From contig JAKLMB010000022.1 in the NCBI GenBank assembly GCA_022813625.1, positions 644,671-708,670 on the forward strand: a stretch of 64,000 bases of DNA, given 5' to 3'. The position numbers and the translations under genes are program-made. Origin of the DNA: Aaosphaeria pasadenensis (lineage: Eukaryota; Ascomycota; Dothideomycetes; Pleosporales). The notes under the pieces are model-generated. The model was not told the DNA's origin. It worked only from the letters and a program-made list of their open reading frames with translations, and did not search any database. The stretch's first letter is position 1. Each line of letters opens with the position of its first letter. Positions 9,260-19,977 of the stretch are shown here, in pieces.

Positions 9260-11005
9260 ATGTATTCTAAACAACACAAACCCAGGCGGATACCCTGGTT
9301 GGACATCACAGGCATATCGCTCATCACCCTGGTCTTCATAATCCTATGCGCCACGCTGCTACCATGGAAGAAGACGACATCAACCACCATAGGAAAACCT
9401 AACATCTGTCCGAATCGACCACCGAGTCCTGCCTTCGTACCAGACACCGAAGGGCGATATAACTGGAGAGATTTCCCGGCCAAGTATCCGGTCGAGTCGT
9501 ACGCTTCTCTGCCAACAGACGAGCCGGCGCCCATTCCAAGGATCCAGTTCAAGTTCGGACGGTCGACGCCTGCAGAACAGAAGAAGAGACTTGAACGACA
9601 GGAGGCCGTCAAGGCGACTTTCAAGCGATGCTGGCAAGCATACAAAGACTTCGCGTGGACGAAAGACGAATTGATGCCCATGTCGGGCGGCTCGAGAGAA
9701 ACCTTTGGCGGTTGGGGCGCCACTCTTATCGACAGCCTCGACACGCTCTGGATCATGGGTCTGCAGGAGGAATTCGCAGAGGCCGTCGAGGCGGCCGTCA
9801 TGGTTGACTTCTCGCCCAAGGGCGGGGAGATCAACATGTTCGAGGTCATCATCCGCTACCTCGGAGGCTTCATCGGCGCATACGACGTCTCCGGCTGCTT
9901 CGACAAGCGGCTGCTGAACAAAGCCGTCGAGGTCGCAGACATGGCGTACGCTACCTACGATACGCACAACCGGATGCCAGTGACGCGGTGGGACCCGCAG
10001 AAAGCCGTCGATGGCGAGGAGCAGCTCCCACCGTACTCTGGCTCCATCGCCGAGTTGGCATCCGCAAGTCTGGAGTTCACACGTCTCTCGCAGCTCACTG
10101 GAGACATGCGGTACTTCGACGCGGCGAAGCGCATCACGGACGTCCTCCACGCGCAGCAGAACCTCACTCGTCTACCCGGCATGTGGCCCAAGGACATCGA
10201 CCAACGGATGCCGAACTTGAAAGTCGGCGTCGAGTACACGCTCGGTTCGATGGCGGACTCAGCCTACGAGTACCTGCCCAAGATGTACCAACTCCTCTCT
10301 GGCCGCGGCGACGAAGCAAATCGATATCTCGACATGTACACCTACGCCATGTCCACCGCCATCAACGCGACCCTATTCCGCCCAATGCTCCACGACAACG
10401 CGGACATCCTCTTCGCCGGCACGCTCGACAAAGGCAAACGCCTCAACATCGGCATGCACCTCTCCTGCTTCGTCGGCGGGATGCTCCTCCTCGGCGGACG
10501 CATCTCCTCAAACACCACGCACCAGTCCCTCGGCCTCAAAGTCACCGACGGCTGCGTCTACACCTACCACTCCACCCCCTCAGGCATCATGCCCGAAGAA
10601 TTCTCCATGGCCGCCTGCCCCTCCCTCTCCGCCTGCCCCCTCACCGGCATCCCCTCCACCTCCGCACCCTTCGACCAAGTCCTCGACCCCCGCTACATCC
10701 TCCGCCCCGAAGCCATCGAAGCCGTCTTCTACGCCTACCGCGTCACAGGCGACACGGCCTACCAGGACGTCGCGTGGGCGATGTTCGAAGCCATCGACAC
10801 GCACACGCGGACGAGCATCGCGAACGGCGCGGTCGCGGACGTCATGAGTGAGAGTCCTGGCACCGAGGATAGCATGGAGAGCTTTTGGCTCGCGGAGACG
10901 TTGAAGTATTTTTATCTAGTGTTTGGGGACGAGGAGGTGTTGGGGTTGGATGAGTGGGTTTTTAATACTGAGGCGCATGCTTTTAGGATACCTGGGGGGA
11001 CGTAG
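9260..11005 (+). CDS. Class I mannosyl-oligosaccharide alpha-1,2-mannosidase (GH47)
   Basis: Golgi/ER glycosidase that trims alpha-1,2-mannose from N-glycans. The 581-aa protein is a type II membrane enzyme: a short basic cytosolic tail, one membrane anchor at about residues 13-34 (SLITLVFIILCATLLPW), a Pro-rich stem, then the GH47 barrel. Recognisable family segments are LIDSLDTLWIMGL, LRPEAIEAVFYAYRVTGD, ESFWLAETLKYFYLVF and, near the C-terminus, NTEAHAF, whose Thr coordinates the active-site calcium in this family. The gene has no intron. The open frame extends to 8960, but I choose the ATG at 9260 because the extra residues are repeat-derived and the anchor begins right after it. Length fits fungal class I enzymes. 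Substrate linkage is by family. Confidence 0.93.
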   Translation: MYSKQHKPRRIPWLDITGISLITLVFIILCATLLPWKKTTSTTIGKPNICPNRPPSPAFVPDTEGRYNWRDFPAKYPVESYASLPTDEPAPIPRIQFKFGRSTPAEQKKRLERQEAVKATFKRCWQAYKDFAWTKDELMPMSGGSRETFGGWGATLIDSLDTLWIMGLQEEFAEAVEAAVMVDFSPKGGEINMFEVIIRYLGGFIGAYDVSGCFDKRLLNKAVEVADMAYATYDTHNRMPVTRWDPQKAVDGEEQLPPYSGSIAELASASLEFTRLSQLTGDMRYFDAAKRITDVLHAQQNLTRLPGMWPKDIDQRMPNLKVGVEYTLGSMADSAYEYLPKMYQLLSGRGDEANRYLDMYTYAMSTAINATLFRPMLHDNADILFAGTLDKGKRLNIGMHLSCFVGGMLLLGGRISSNTTHQSLGLKVTDGCVYTYHSTPSGIMPEEFSMAACPSLSACPLTGIPSTSAPFDQVLDPRYILRPEAIEAVFYAYRVTGDTAYQDVAWAMFEAIDTHTRTSIANGAVADVMSESPGTEDSMESFWLAETLKYFYLVFGDEEVLGLDEWVFNTEAHAFRIPGGT

Positions 11006-12800
11006 ATAATTTCGATTGTACGTTTTCATGAATGGGATTTAGAGTTTGTTTATACTTGAATGGCGTAGGGGGCTGAGATCGAGTATCGTGATACGAGTAG
11101 AGGTCTATCTGTGTGACCATGTTGATACTCATTGCTTTCTGAAAGTGTCCTGTGGCCGTCTTTTTGGTTACTTATCTTTGCCTGTAGGAAGTCTGCATCA
11201 TTACTCATTACTGCGATGAGATTACACAGTGCATTGTATATTGGTAGACGTCTAGCAAGAGATGTCGTTGAGATATCCATATTCTACGTCGAACAACAGT
11301 AATGGGTACCTACCTACATACAATTCCTCGATACAAACCACCACTACGGACCAAACATCTAACCTACCTCGTACTACACAACGCTCAAGAATCTCTTCTA
11401 AGATTTCGCGTATGTCGTCGAGCATTCAGTCACCAGCCTTCACACGCCACAAACGCACATCCAATGCCTGGCCTTCCCTCCTCCTCCTCCTCCTACCACC
11501 ACCAATACCAATAGATACCCCAGGAAACATCACCCAACCAATGACCACACCCCCCCATCTCCCCTCCCCCACAAACTCTACCATCCCAATCCAATCCTCA
11601 AACGCTCCCCATCGCCCGCCAAGCCTTTCCCATCCCGCCGTCGATCGCGCGGACACTACGAGAACAAAGAAACCCCCCGCCTCAACCGTTTCCTAGCCCT
11701 TAAGTCGTCAAAGAGAACACCAAAAGTCCCAGTACGGTTGTGCTACTGCAGTTCCCCCGCATCGAATAGCTGGGTGAGGTTAGTCGAAGGTATCCGTGGC
11801 GCATAGATGGACGGCTGATGCGCTAAAGAGCGAAAGCGACGGACGGCTGAGCTAAACCCCGCATTTTCTTTTGTTGGTGTGAGATGCTGGGACCGGGGGG
11901 TGGTGGTGGGGATTGATCGCGGTTTAAGAGATCTTGGGGTTGGTTGTGCTGGGAGGGAGGATGGTGAGGTGGTTGGATGGTGGTGCTGTGCGGGATGAGG
12001 TGATGATCAAATGAGGTAGCGGCTGTTGGAAAGGGATTTGAGGCTGATGGATTGGTTGGCTGAGTGGAGTAGTTTGTTTTTGGGTTTGCCGGTTGCAGAT
12101 ATATGGGACTTCGACCGTGGAGTGAACCTGAGATTATCTTTCTGTGGTATCTCGGGCTTCAATTGATCTTTGACACGCTGTTCTGGGTATCCATATTGCT
12201 CGGGTACGAAAATCAGAGTATATATGCTGGGTATAGCTCGTCAAGAATGTTTGCCTGCTGTGTCGACCCGATAGCAACAAGGACGGGCTGCGGCATTGTT
12301 TACAAGTGCTAAAGTTTGTGTGAAATTGCCCTCACGTCGGTTTATCTACAGCTCTGTTCGGTCATCTTGCTTATCAACGTCTGATATGCCCAAGAACAGT
12401 TGGAGAGAATCTTGACTGTGTTGCTGTATGCCAGGTCAAAGGGTGTGCTGAGAAGGGAGGAATCTGGACATATTAACTGTGTGGCATGATGACTGGAAAA
12501 TTGATTGTGTGTATAGATGGGTGTGATTCTCTTGAAATGCGAATATTGTCCCCTAAATTCTGATACCCCGTACTGTTCTTCGCGTAGTCTTGTGCTGATC
12601 TCGCTACTGTTATCAGGGCTGGTGAACTTTCGCTGTTGGACATCTGTATGCTGTCATGTCTTCTCACTTTGTGAAATATTGGTATCTAGAAAAAAAATAT
12701 CTACTCAGCCTTATGGTTAGTTTGTAGTACTTTTGAGATACATGTAAGAGAGTCATATCGCTGTCTTCTGTTGATGTCCGGCATCTTTCTCCGAATTGAA
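11006..12800. other. Gene-poor region after GH47
   Basis: C/T-rich sequence at about 11,260-11,700 gives a 144-codon Ser/Thr/Pro frame that looks compositional rather than coding. The rest shows only short frames. No gene, RNA or repeat can be supported. Confidence 0.4.
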
Positions 12801-12856
12801 AAGAGTCCAGGTGTCGCAGATCAGTTTGGCATTATCGTGGCGGCGACCGCAGAGTC

Positions 12857-13660
12857 ATGGCCCAGACAAACACAGAACTCCAACAGTGTGATAATTTGAT
12901 AAGGCAATACTGGGAAATCCAAGACGCCGATACCGTAGACGCGGTCCCTGGGTGAGACTGTGGTAAGTTTTATTTCCCTTTCGATGTGGGTTCTTCTTTC
13001 TCGCATTTCCTGGCTCTGCGCTTCAAAGTTTGCAATCGAAGACTTGGAGAACTTCGGACCTGTGGAGACTCCCATTGGTGCTGCAGTGTCGAAACATACA
13101 GAGCTTGAAACTATTCTCAGCTAAGCTTTTCCAGCCCCGGCTGCTGTGACATCGATGCCGCGCGGGACCTCAGACGTGACTGGTTCCAGGCGACCCGAAC
13201 TTCCGAACACGGAGATGCACGTCGTGGATGACGACCATCGCGACGTCGATTTGCGAGCAACCAGGCGAGAATGTAGTTCGAGAACCTTTCGTTACGAACG
13301 GGCACTACGACGATGCCGAGGCGAGCGCTGGAACGTCCCATGATGCACCGAGTGGGTCTGTACGGGCGACTTCGCCGTGATCACAGCAGGCAAATTCTAC
13401 GGCGGATGCCGCGAAAGAGAAGCTGGTTGAGTACAAGGGGGTGCATGAAGCACCCGCAGAAGTGAAAAATCACCTGATGGCACATGAAGATATACAATAT
13501 TGGATGCGGCTCTTGTCGGCCTACCTGGCGAGGTGCCAAGGGCATATCTGATCCTGAGAAGACCTGCCGCATTGAGAAAGGTCGACGCGAAGCTGTGTGT
13601 CAAATTCCAGACTAGAAATCGAGAGAACAAGCGGAGGCAGAAGAAGAGGCGAAATCGACT
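12857..13660 (+). pseudogene. Possible decayed coding region, unidentified
   Basis: Coding-like stretches occur in changing frames: about 30 codons from an ATG at 12857, another open stretch at about 13,025-13,122, a frame open from about 13,150 to 13,548 broken by TGA codons, and a Lys/Arg-rich tail at about 13,580-13,665 that resembles a nuclear-localisation segment. Each internal TGA could come from CGA by a C-to-T change, as repeat-induced point mutation would cause. I recognise no domain. It could instead be noncoding sequence or a multi-exon gene I failed to splice. Confidence 0.25.
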
Positions 13661-13699
13661 CTGCGAGGCCTAATATAGATGTATGCATACACGATAGGT

Positions 13700-15740
13700 T
13701 AGATAGTCGTTCATTGCTGATCACCCGCCGAGTCTGTTGGAATGTAATGGCATTTAGGTTTCCTCGTATGAGATTGCGATAAAGGTGTTATCGTGCTCAT
13801 TAAATCAGCCCTGTAGACCCGCGGGATGACAGCCTAATGCAAGTAATGAGCGGCCAGACTTTCGGAGCCGCCTACCCAACGCCTATTCAGTGCAAGTCGA
13901 GATGGTTATATCCGAGCGAGGAGGCCAGTCGCTTGCATCTTAGCGTAATTGTATTTAGAAACAATAATGATAACGTTGGTATCGGTGCGAGATTCGAGAA
14001 TAGTATCCTGGGGCAAATCATTGCGATTACTACGATGAGAACCCACAAGTATGTACCCGTGAACGAAAATCCATGAGCCAGTGACTCAATGACTTTCGTG
14101 TGCTGGGGAACACTCGGTCTTTAGAAGTATATATCCCGAATTCTATTTTTGAAGCAGCATCACCGGGTCGCAGGAAAATGTGAGCAATGTCGTGATTAAC
14201 TAGAGCAGGGTAAGCGCTTGCTTTGGACGTCAATTGTTCATCAAGTCCATCTTCTTTCTCCGTGCTCCGTGGGACGGAGGAACGATTTGGACCGAAGCGA
14301 ACGAACGACGATAATTGTGGACGATTGCATGCAAGGAAACGTAACGTAACTGCAAGGCAGCAGGGGAAAACGCCGACACACCGACAGGCCCGAAGCGTGA
14401 AAGGAAAGGAAGGATGAGTTTTACTTGATCGCGGAGGTGTACGATGTACGAGGACATACGATTACTGAACTAAGGAGTAGAAGTGGTTTAGCAACGTAAC
14501 AAGTAAGAGCGGACGAAGTGTGTAGGTAATGGATGGTCGGGCGCGGCGATAACTAATACCCCAGCACGCTAGTGCTAACGCCGACACACAAGGACGAACC
14601 CAACAAGTTACAACGACAATCATTATTGAATCAACTACCAACCATCGTCCATCATCCACCGACCGGTCATTGATCATTAGTCCGTTATGTCGAATAATTC
14701 AGCCGCGAGCAGTTAACAGTCTTGTCCACCTGTCCCAATGAGGATGCCAGTCAACTTGGAACATCTCCATCCTCATTCAACCCCATAGAGAGACACCACG
14801 TTGTCACGAGTCACAAACACAGCCTTATGTTTGAGATGCAGATGGAAGTCGGTCCAAGGTCTGGCATCAATGGGGCAATGGGTATGGAGTCTATGGAACA
14901 AGCATCCTCGCCTCCAGGATTCATTGTTGAACCTCGACTATTGCCTCTGACAGGGTAACAGTCCCCCAACCCTTGGCTGTATCACCCCAGCCTTGGCCGA
15001 AAGCGGAAGCATAATCTGGTGATCGGGTCTGGAATTTCTTTGAATGCGATCGAAGGCAACCACCAATACGGACCCATTACCATCACTTGGCCGACCGCTG
15101 TGCAGCTATCTGCGAGACCTAACGAGAGACTCCTCTTCCTCCCCGGACGCCCGAGCTAAACCCATGTGAGATGCCCAGTCACACATCCTGGCCATGAAGG
15201 CGGACGGCTAGACCGGAACCTCAAAAGGCCTTAAGACCGTTAAGAGACTTAGCCGCTTGGCCCGTTCTTAGTGATTCGTAAGTGCTCGCAAGTGTTGGAG
15301 GGATGAGTTATCGTCATGCAGCCAAGTCGTGGTCCCATCGAACGGTCAATTGGTCCATCGAGGTGGGGATAATGGACTTTACCAGGGTCCGTCCCCCTTA
15401 AGGGCGACTATCAACGAATAACAGCGTTTAACCGCGAGATATCGCGATTACGAGTAGCGGACATGGGGTTAGGGTTTTGGATGCTGTCTTGTGCGTTTGT
15501 TCTCCTTCTTGGGTGAGGCCACGACCGATTCCCCAACTCATGTCTATATAGTTGGGTGGATCCCCCGGAGTTCACGATGTTCGTTCGTCATATACTCACG
15601 ACATCTTACTTCAACCTTCATCAGTCCTCAAGATTGATTTGATCCTTGACCTCTACATCACCAATTCGTGTACCATCCTACTACATACTATCACCATCCT
15701 CAATCGACTGTACCTCCCTCCTCACTAAACAACAACCACA
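13700..15740. other. Gene-poor region before the 82-aa ORF
   Basis: No supportable gene. The right end (about 15,540-15,740) looks like a promoter and leader for the small ORF: a TATATA at 15545-15550 followed by a C/A-rich leader. Confidence 0.4.
15545..15550 (+). promoter_or_regulatory. TATA-like element of the 82-aa gene
   Basis: TATATA lies 191 nt before the ATG of the small ORF, in a spot compatible with a leader of 100-150 nt. Sequence match only. Confidence 0.35.
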
Positions 15741-15989
15741 ATGTCTTCCCCATCAATCCAATACGTCTACATCCCCAACCTCGTCGGTCGACAGGTTCTC
15801 CGCGTTCCCGTCCTTCCTTGCGAAGATCAGACTCTCACGACATCTCCCGGTCTCTCGCTTTCCATGGATGATGCAGCCCCAATGACCACGAGGGCATCCC
15901 CACTCCCGCAGCTCAAGCGAAGAGACTCGGTCTATTCCCGCGAGTCCTCCCCATCTCCTAGCGAGGAGAGCGTCGATGAGGAAGAATGA
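15741..15989 (+). CDS. Small acidic hypothetical protein, 82 aa
   Basis: I do not recognise this protein. It is intronless, starts in a good fungal context (ACCACAATGTC), and is preceded by a TATA-like element and a leader-like C/A-rich stretch. Residues 8-30 are mixed hydrophobic (YVYIPNLVGRQVLRVPVLPC); the second half is Ser/Pro-rich and ends in a run of acidic residues (EESVDEEE), suggesting a soluble, partly disordered protein. No signal peptide. It stands alone in a 7-kb gene-poor region, so it could also be a chance ORF or the protein of a small stress or regulatory gene. Confidence 0.5.
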   Translation: MSSPSIQYVYIPNLVGRQVLRVPVLPCEDQTLTTSPGLSLSMDDAAPMTTRASPLPQLKRRDSVYSRESSPSPSEESVDEEE

Positions 15990-18177
15990 GCGTTTACACC
16001 ATTGCCGGAGTACAAAAGTGGATTCCGAATCTGATCAATTGAACAATTGTCGGAATCATGATCTGGAGAAAGATAAACTACAACCACGGGCGATTATCGA
16101 TCTGTCCTAGCTTTCTTCCCCACAATCTTCGGAAATTGCGAGAATGACGCCGAGCAAATGCATGCTTGCATCATAAGCCCGCCCGCCAACGAAAGAAAAG
16201 GCAACACGAGAAATTGCATGAATCGTACAGCAGCCAGCACGCGAGACGAGCCACGAGCAACATTTTGGAACGACCGAGAATCTTCCCCCTCTCCTCTCCA
16301 CTGGACAAGAAAAGCGGAAATTGATCGCACGACTCTTGGGTTCATTGCCCAGACACGGGAGAGAGAAACCACAACTAATAGCCTGACAACCTACATCAAA
16401 AGTAGGCAGGTGGAGCCTGAGGCAGGCGAGCGGAGCAGCGGAGCACGTCCCAGCCCAGCCAGCCAGCCAGCCAAAATTTTCCTCTTTCTTCTTTCTGCTT
16501 TCGCCGAGTCCGGGCGGAGAAGCTTGGGACTTGGGTGTTCTTGGGGATCTTTTTCCAAGCACCAAGCGCCAATGCATGGGCGGAGACGTGGTCCTTGTCC
16601 AGCCAAGAGAGCCCCTCCTCGTTGCATCGGAGATGAGGTGCATATCAATTAATCACCTTATATTTTTTCTCTTCATGCCATGAAGAAGGATGAATGGGAA
16701 GATCGTCGTCATCACGTGGGGGATCGGGAAAAGAAAAAGTTCTTTTCGAAAGGATCATCGAAAAAGGTTTCTTAGTTGCGGGGTTCATACTACACATCGA
16801 GTATCATAATAACCTTCTTGTCAATATTTAACTACATATATCTTAACCACAACCTCTTAATACATACTATCTACATACATCCCATACAAATCGTTCTTCT
16901 GCTCACAGTGACATATCTTCCAAAATCCCCCATCCCATCTCCACCGTTCATCCCACCCGCATGCAATCATCACCACATCACCTCTTCAATCCTCCCCTCC
17001 CACCCCCACCGATCATACCCCACCACAAATCGTTCTCCCCGAAGTTGCAAAAAGAAAAAGGAAACTCAAAAAATGGCAAAGCACGTCATCACACCTCTTA
17101 CCCACTGACCAACCAACCAACACCTCACCTCCCCCCACAGTTCGTCCCCACACACGTTACCCACTGGCTCGCACCATGTCTTTCAAATGCATACTGCGCA
17201 GTGAGTAGCACATTGCTACGCATGTACACTGCAGCGTACATACAAACAACGCATAAACCACAAACGTATGCATAGATTGTAACCACATAAACTTTCCCAC
17301 ACGTCGTGCACCCCCAACCCCAATCACACTCCCGATCCCACGATCCCAAAACCCCACGATCGCACGACAGACAGACAGACAGAACGACGTTGATACGATA
17401 TCGGCGTCCCCGCCCGCCCCCGTGCACAGTATTCGTGGGTCGGAGGATTCATGTGAAGCGAAAGGAAGCGCAGGATCGGGAGTGTGACTTCGATCCTTTC
17501 GTTGGCCTGCCTGCCTGTTTGGGGAGGGTGATGGGGTGGGTTGTAAAGCATAAGGTAGTTTCGTACGTTCAAACGATCGCAGATGGGGAAAAATGGGTTC
17601 GACGTTTTTTCAAATGTCTTCGTTGTAGCTAGAATCCATGGATGTAAAACAGTGATAGCGTGGGCGGTAGGTCGAGGGGTAGGCACGATGTCAAACTATT
17701 CATAAAGCAACGACAGCAACAATGACGATGATATGTGATGATATTCGCAAGATTATATTAACTATCTTGTTGTGTGATCGTTCGTAATATGTCGTTCGTC
17801 CATACATAGGTATGTATGTAAGTATGTGTGTTCTATATACTCCGCTTCCTGTTCCCATTCCCTTGCCCTTGAAAATATTCCATTACATATTCCATCCTGC
17901 CTTTCCCTTTTCCCACCATCGCGCCTCCGTACGAACAATTGAATTAACCCTGGGGCGGGGGTGTGGCAGGATACCTGGTTCCGATTCCTGATTCCTGTAT
18001 CGGGAATTGAGTAAGATAGACAGAGAGAGAGTTTGTGTGAGAGATAAGAGGAACATGAAAAAAGCGGTCTAATGCATATGGAGTAACGCCTGCGCCATGC
18101 ATGTGAAACAAACAGATTTTTGAAAGATTTGCTGAAAAACAATGGTGAGTGAGAGGATGCGAAAGAGTCACGCTCTC
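15990..18177. other. Gene-poor region between the 82-aa ORF and GH79
   Basis: Frames of up to 178 codons occur on both strands at 16,090-16,650, but they overlap as mutual shadows and show no domain. 16,780-17,110 is A/C-rich, like a leader. The end near 17,760-18,170 is probably the GH79 3' UTR. I see no gene. Confidence 0.4.
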
Positions 18178-19977
18178 TTATGCGGTCAGGAAGAACCCTG
18201 CGACGATGGTGAGCGCAGCGGTCGTCCACACGATAGTGCTTGCTCCCGTGCTGATGCGGATGGCGGCCGAGGCCTTGTTTCCCTTGAACTTGGAGCCGTC
18301 TCCATTGATGACCTCCGTGCTGCCCAATAGCCATTCGATGTTGGCGACCACGGCTTCAGAATCGCGGACTGGGATCGAGATGGCTCCCGTCGAGGATGTT
18401 CGGATGGGGGCTGGGTCTGCATTGGCCCTCGAAGCCAGGCCATCTGTGTCGGAGTACTTCATTGCGTTGAAGGTAGTGGTGTCGAGGGATTCGGCACCGT
18501 CTGCCGTAAGGTAGGATATGAATACGTCCCTATCTTGATAGTCGCTTCCTAAGTCGAGGTTGAATGTGAAGCTCCCCTTGGACTCGGAGGAGTTGGCCAT
18601 TTTGGAGTTGATCAAGACCAAAGACCGGAGTACACCTTGCGCGTAGGAGGCATACGCCCTAATGCGGCCTTTGTAATCGCCGCTGCCGCTGGCCTTGACC
18701 GATGCAATCTGTGTGGTACCGTTGCCATTCCCGATGATTTGTGCGATCGCGGCGTGGGCGTAATATTGGGGTCGCACGTGTTGGGGGTTTCCGTACCATA
18801 CTTGCGGTTGCCAGGCTGAAGCATTCGAGTCTACGGTCATGTGCATCTGTACGGATGAGATGCCAAGACTGGCAGCGTATAGGAAGAAGTTGAGAGTCCA
18901 TAGAGATGCACCGTGAGTGTCACTAATTCCATGGTATCCGATAGGACCGATCGAGCACATCTCGCGCAGCACAAATGGGAGGCCCGTCTTCAAGCCGATA
19001 GCGGTTTGCTTCTCCCAGTAGAGGAACTGCGTGTTGGTTTGGTCCAGGTCCATGAGGTCGTCAAGTGTTATTGGTTTGGGTGTTACCTCGAAAACTAAGA
19101 CACAGTTAGTACGACGACCCTGCATGTACTACACCCGAGACCTCAACTGGGCTCGATAGAACTCACAGTAGAAGTAGTCGTGCTGGTTCCAAGCAGACAC
19201 GTATTTGTTCCCGTTTACTTCATCCAGCATCCCGTCATCAACCAGCATGTTAATCTCAAAGGTGGTTCCAATGGTACTGGCCGTGGCCTGTGCCTCGAAG
19301 AAGTTCGCAGGCAATCCGGCAGGCTTCAGTACGCGCTGATAGATGGCATCCGCTCGAGCTAGGAATTCCTGGGTGTACACCTTCCCGTCCCAGGGTGCAG
19401 TTCGGAACAGGTTCTTCAACCATAGATCGGGCTCGTTTCCAATTTCGAAAGAGTACAATTTGACATTGTTCAGGTTATCGACCGCTGCCTGGGCCATGGT
19501 GGAGATGCGCTCGAGGTAGTCTGCTCCGCTGTAGGCCATGTTCAATCCGACGGTGACTGGAGTGTCCTTGGGGAATCTTTCCACCGCCTCGAAGTATCCT
19601 GGCCCGACGATGATCGAATCCGCGGCGTACGTCCCCTGAGCGCTGGACGCAGCGTTCGGCTTCCACGCAACCTTCTTATAAGTCTCATCATATATCAAGT
19701 AGTCCTGCGCATTTCCTCCTAAGCGAATGTGAGGGGGCTTTCCAGAGTAGTCTGCCAGGTTCTGCATCAATTGGATGGAGAAATTATTCGGGGTTTCGTC
19801 GCCAGTGAATGTGAACAGATTGGACGGCTCGATACCAAAGCCAGCGAAGGACGGGTCCAGCGCGTCAGAAACAGATGTATCGGTAGCCTTTGGGGCGATC
19901 GACAAGGATATGGACTGAGCGAGGGACTGGGTCGCAAACGACAGTAAGAGCCCGGGAGAGCATAACGAACGCAGCAT
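18178..19977 (-). CDS. GPI-anchored glycoside hydrolase family 79 (beta-glucuronidase-like)
   Basis: Secreted cell-surface glycosidase of the GH79 (endo-beta-glucuronidase/heparanase-like) family, which removes uronic acid or related sugars from glycoproteins or polysaccharides. Exons 19977-19167 and 19094-18178 join in phase to 575 aa. Residues 1-21 form a signal peptide. The likely acid/base is E182 in FEIGNEPDLW and the nucleophile E315 in FVLREMCSIGP. A beta-sandwich C-terminal domain follows. The last ~20 residues (STIVWTTAALTIVAGFFLTA) after a Ser/Gly-rich segment form a GPI-attachment signal, so the enzyme should sit at the plasma membrane or wall. The intron has GTGAGT and TTAG borders. 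The exact sugar specificity cannot be read from sequence. Confidence 0.85.

Noticed and set aside
11262..11696. 144-codon Ser/Thr/Pro frame on the plus strand
   Set aside because: Strong C/T composition explains the open frame; no domain, signal peptide or start context.
16107..16643. 178-codon minus-strand frame overlapping a 164-codon plus-strand frame
   Set aside because: They are mutual shadows with no recognisable domain; neither has a gene-like start or intron structure.
17762..18334. 190-codon minus frame at the end of GH79
   Set aside because: It overlaps the true GH79 C-terminus in another frame and the 3' UTR.
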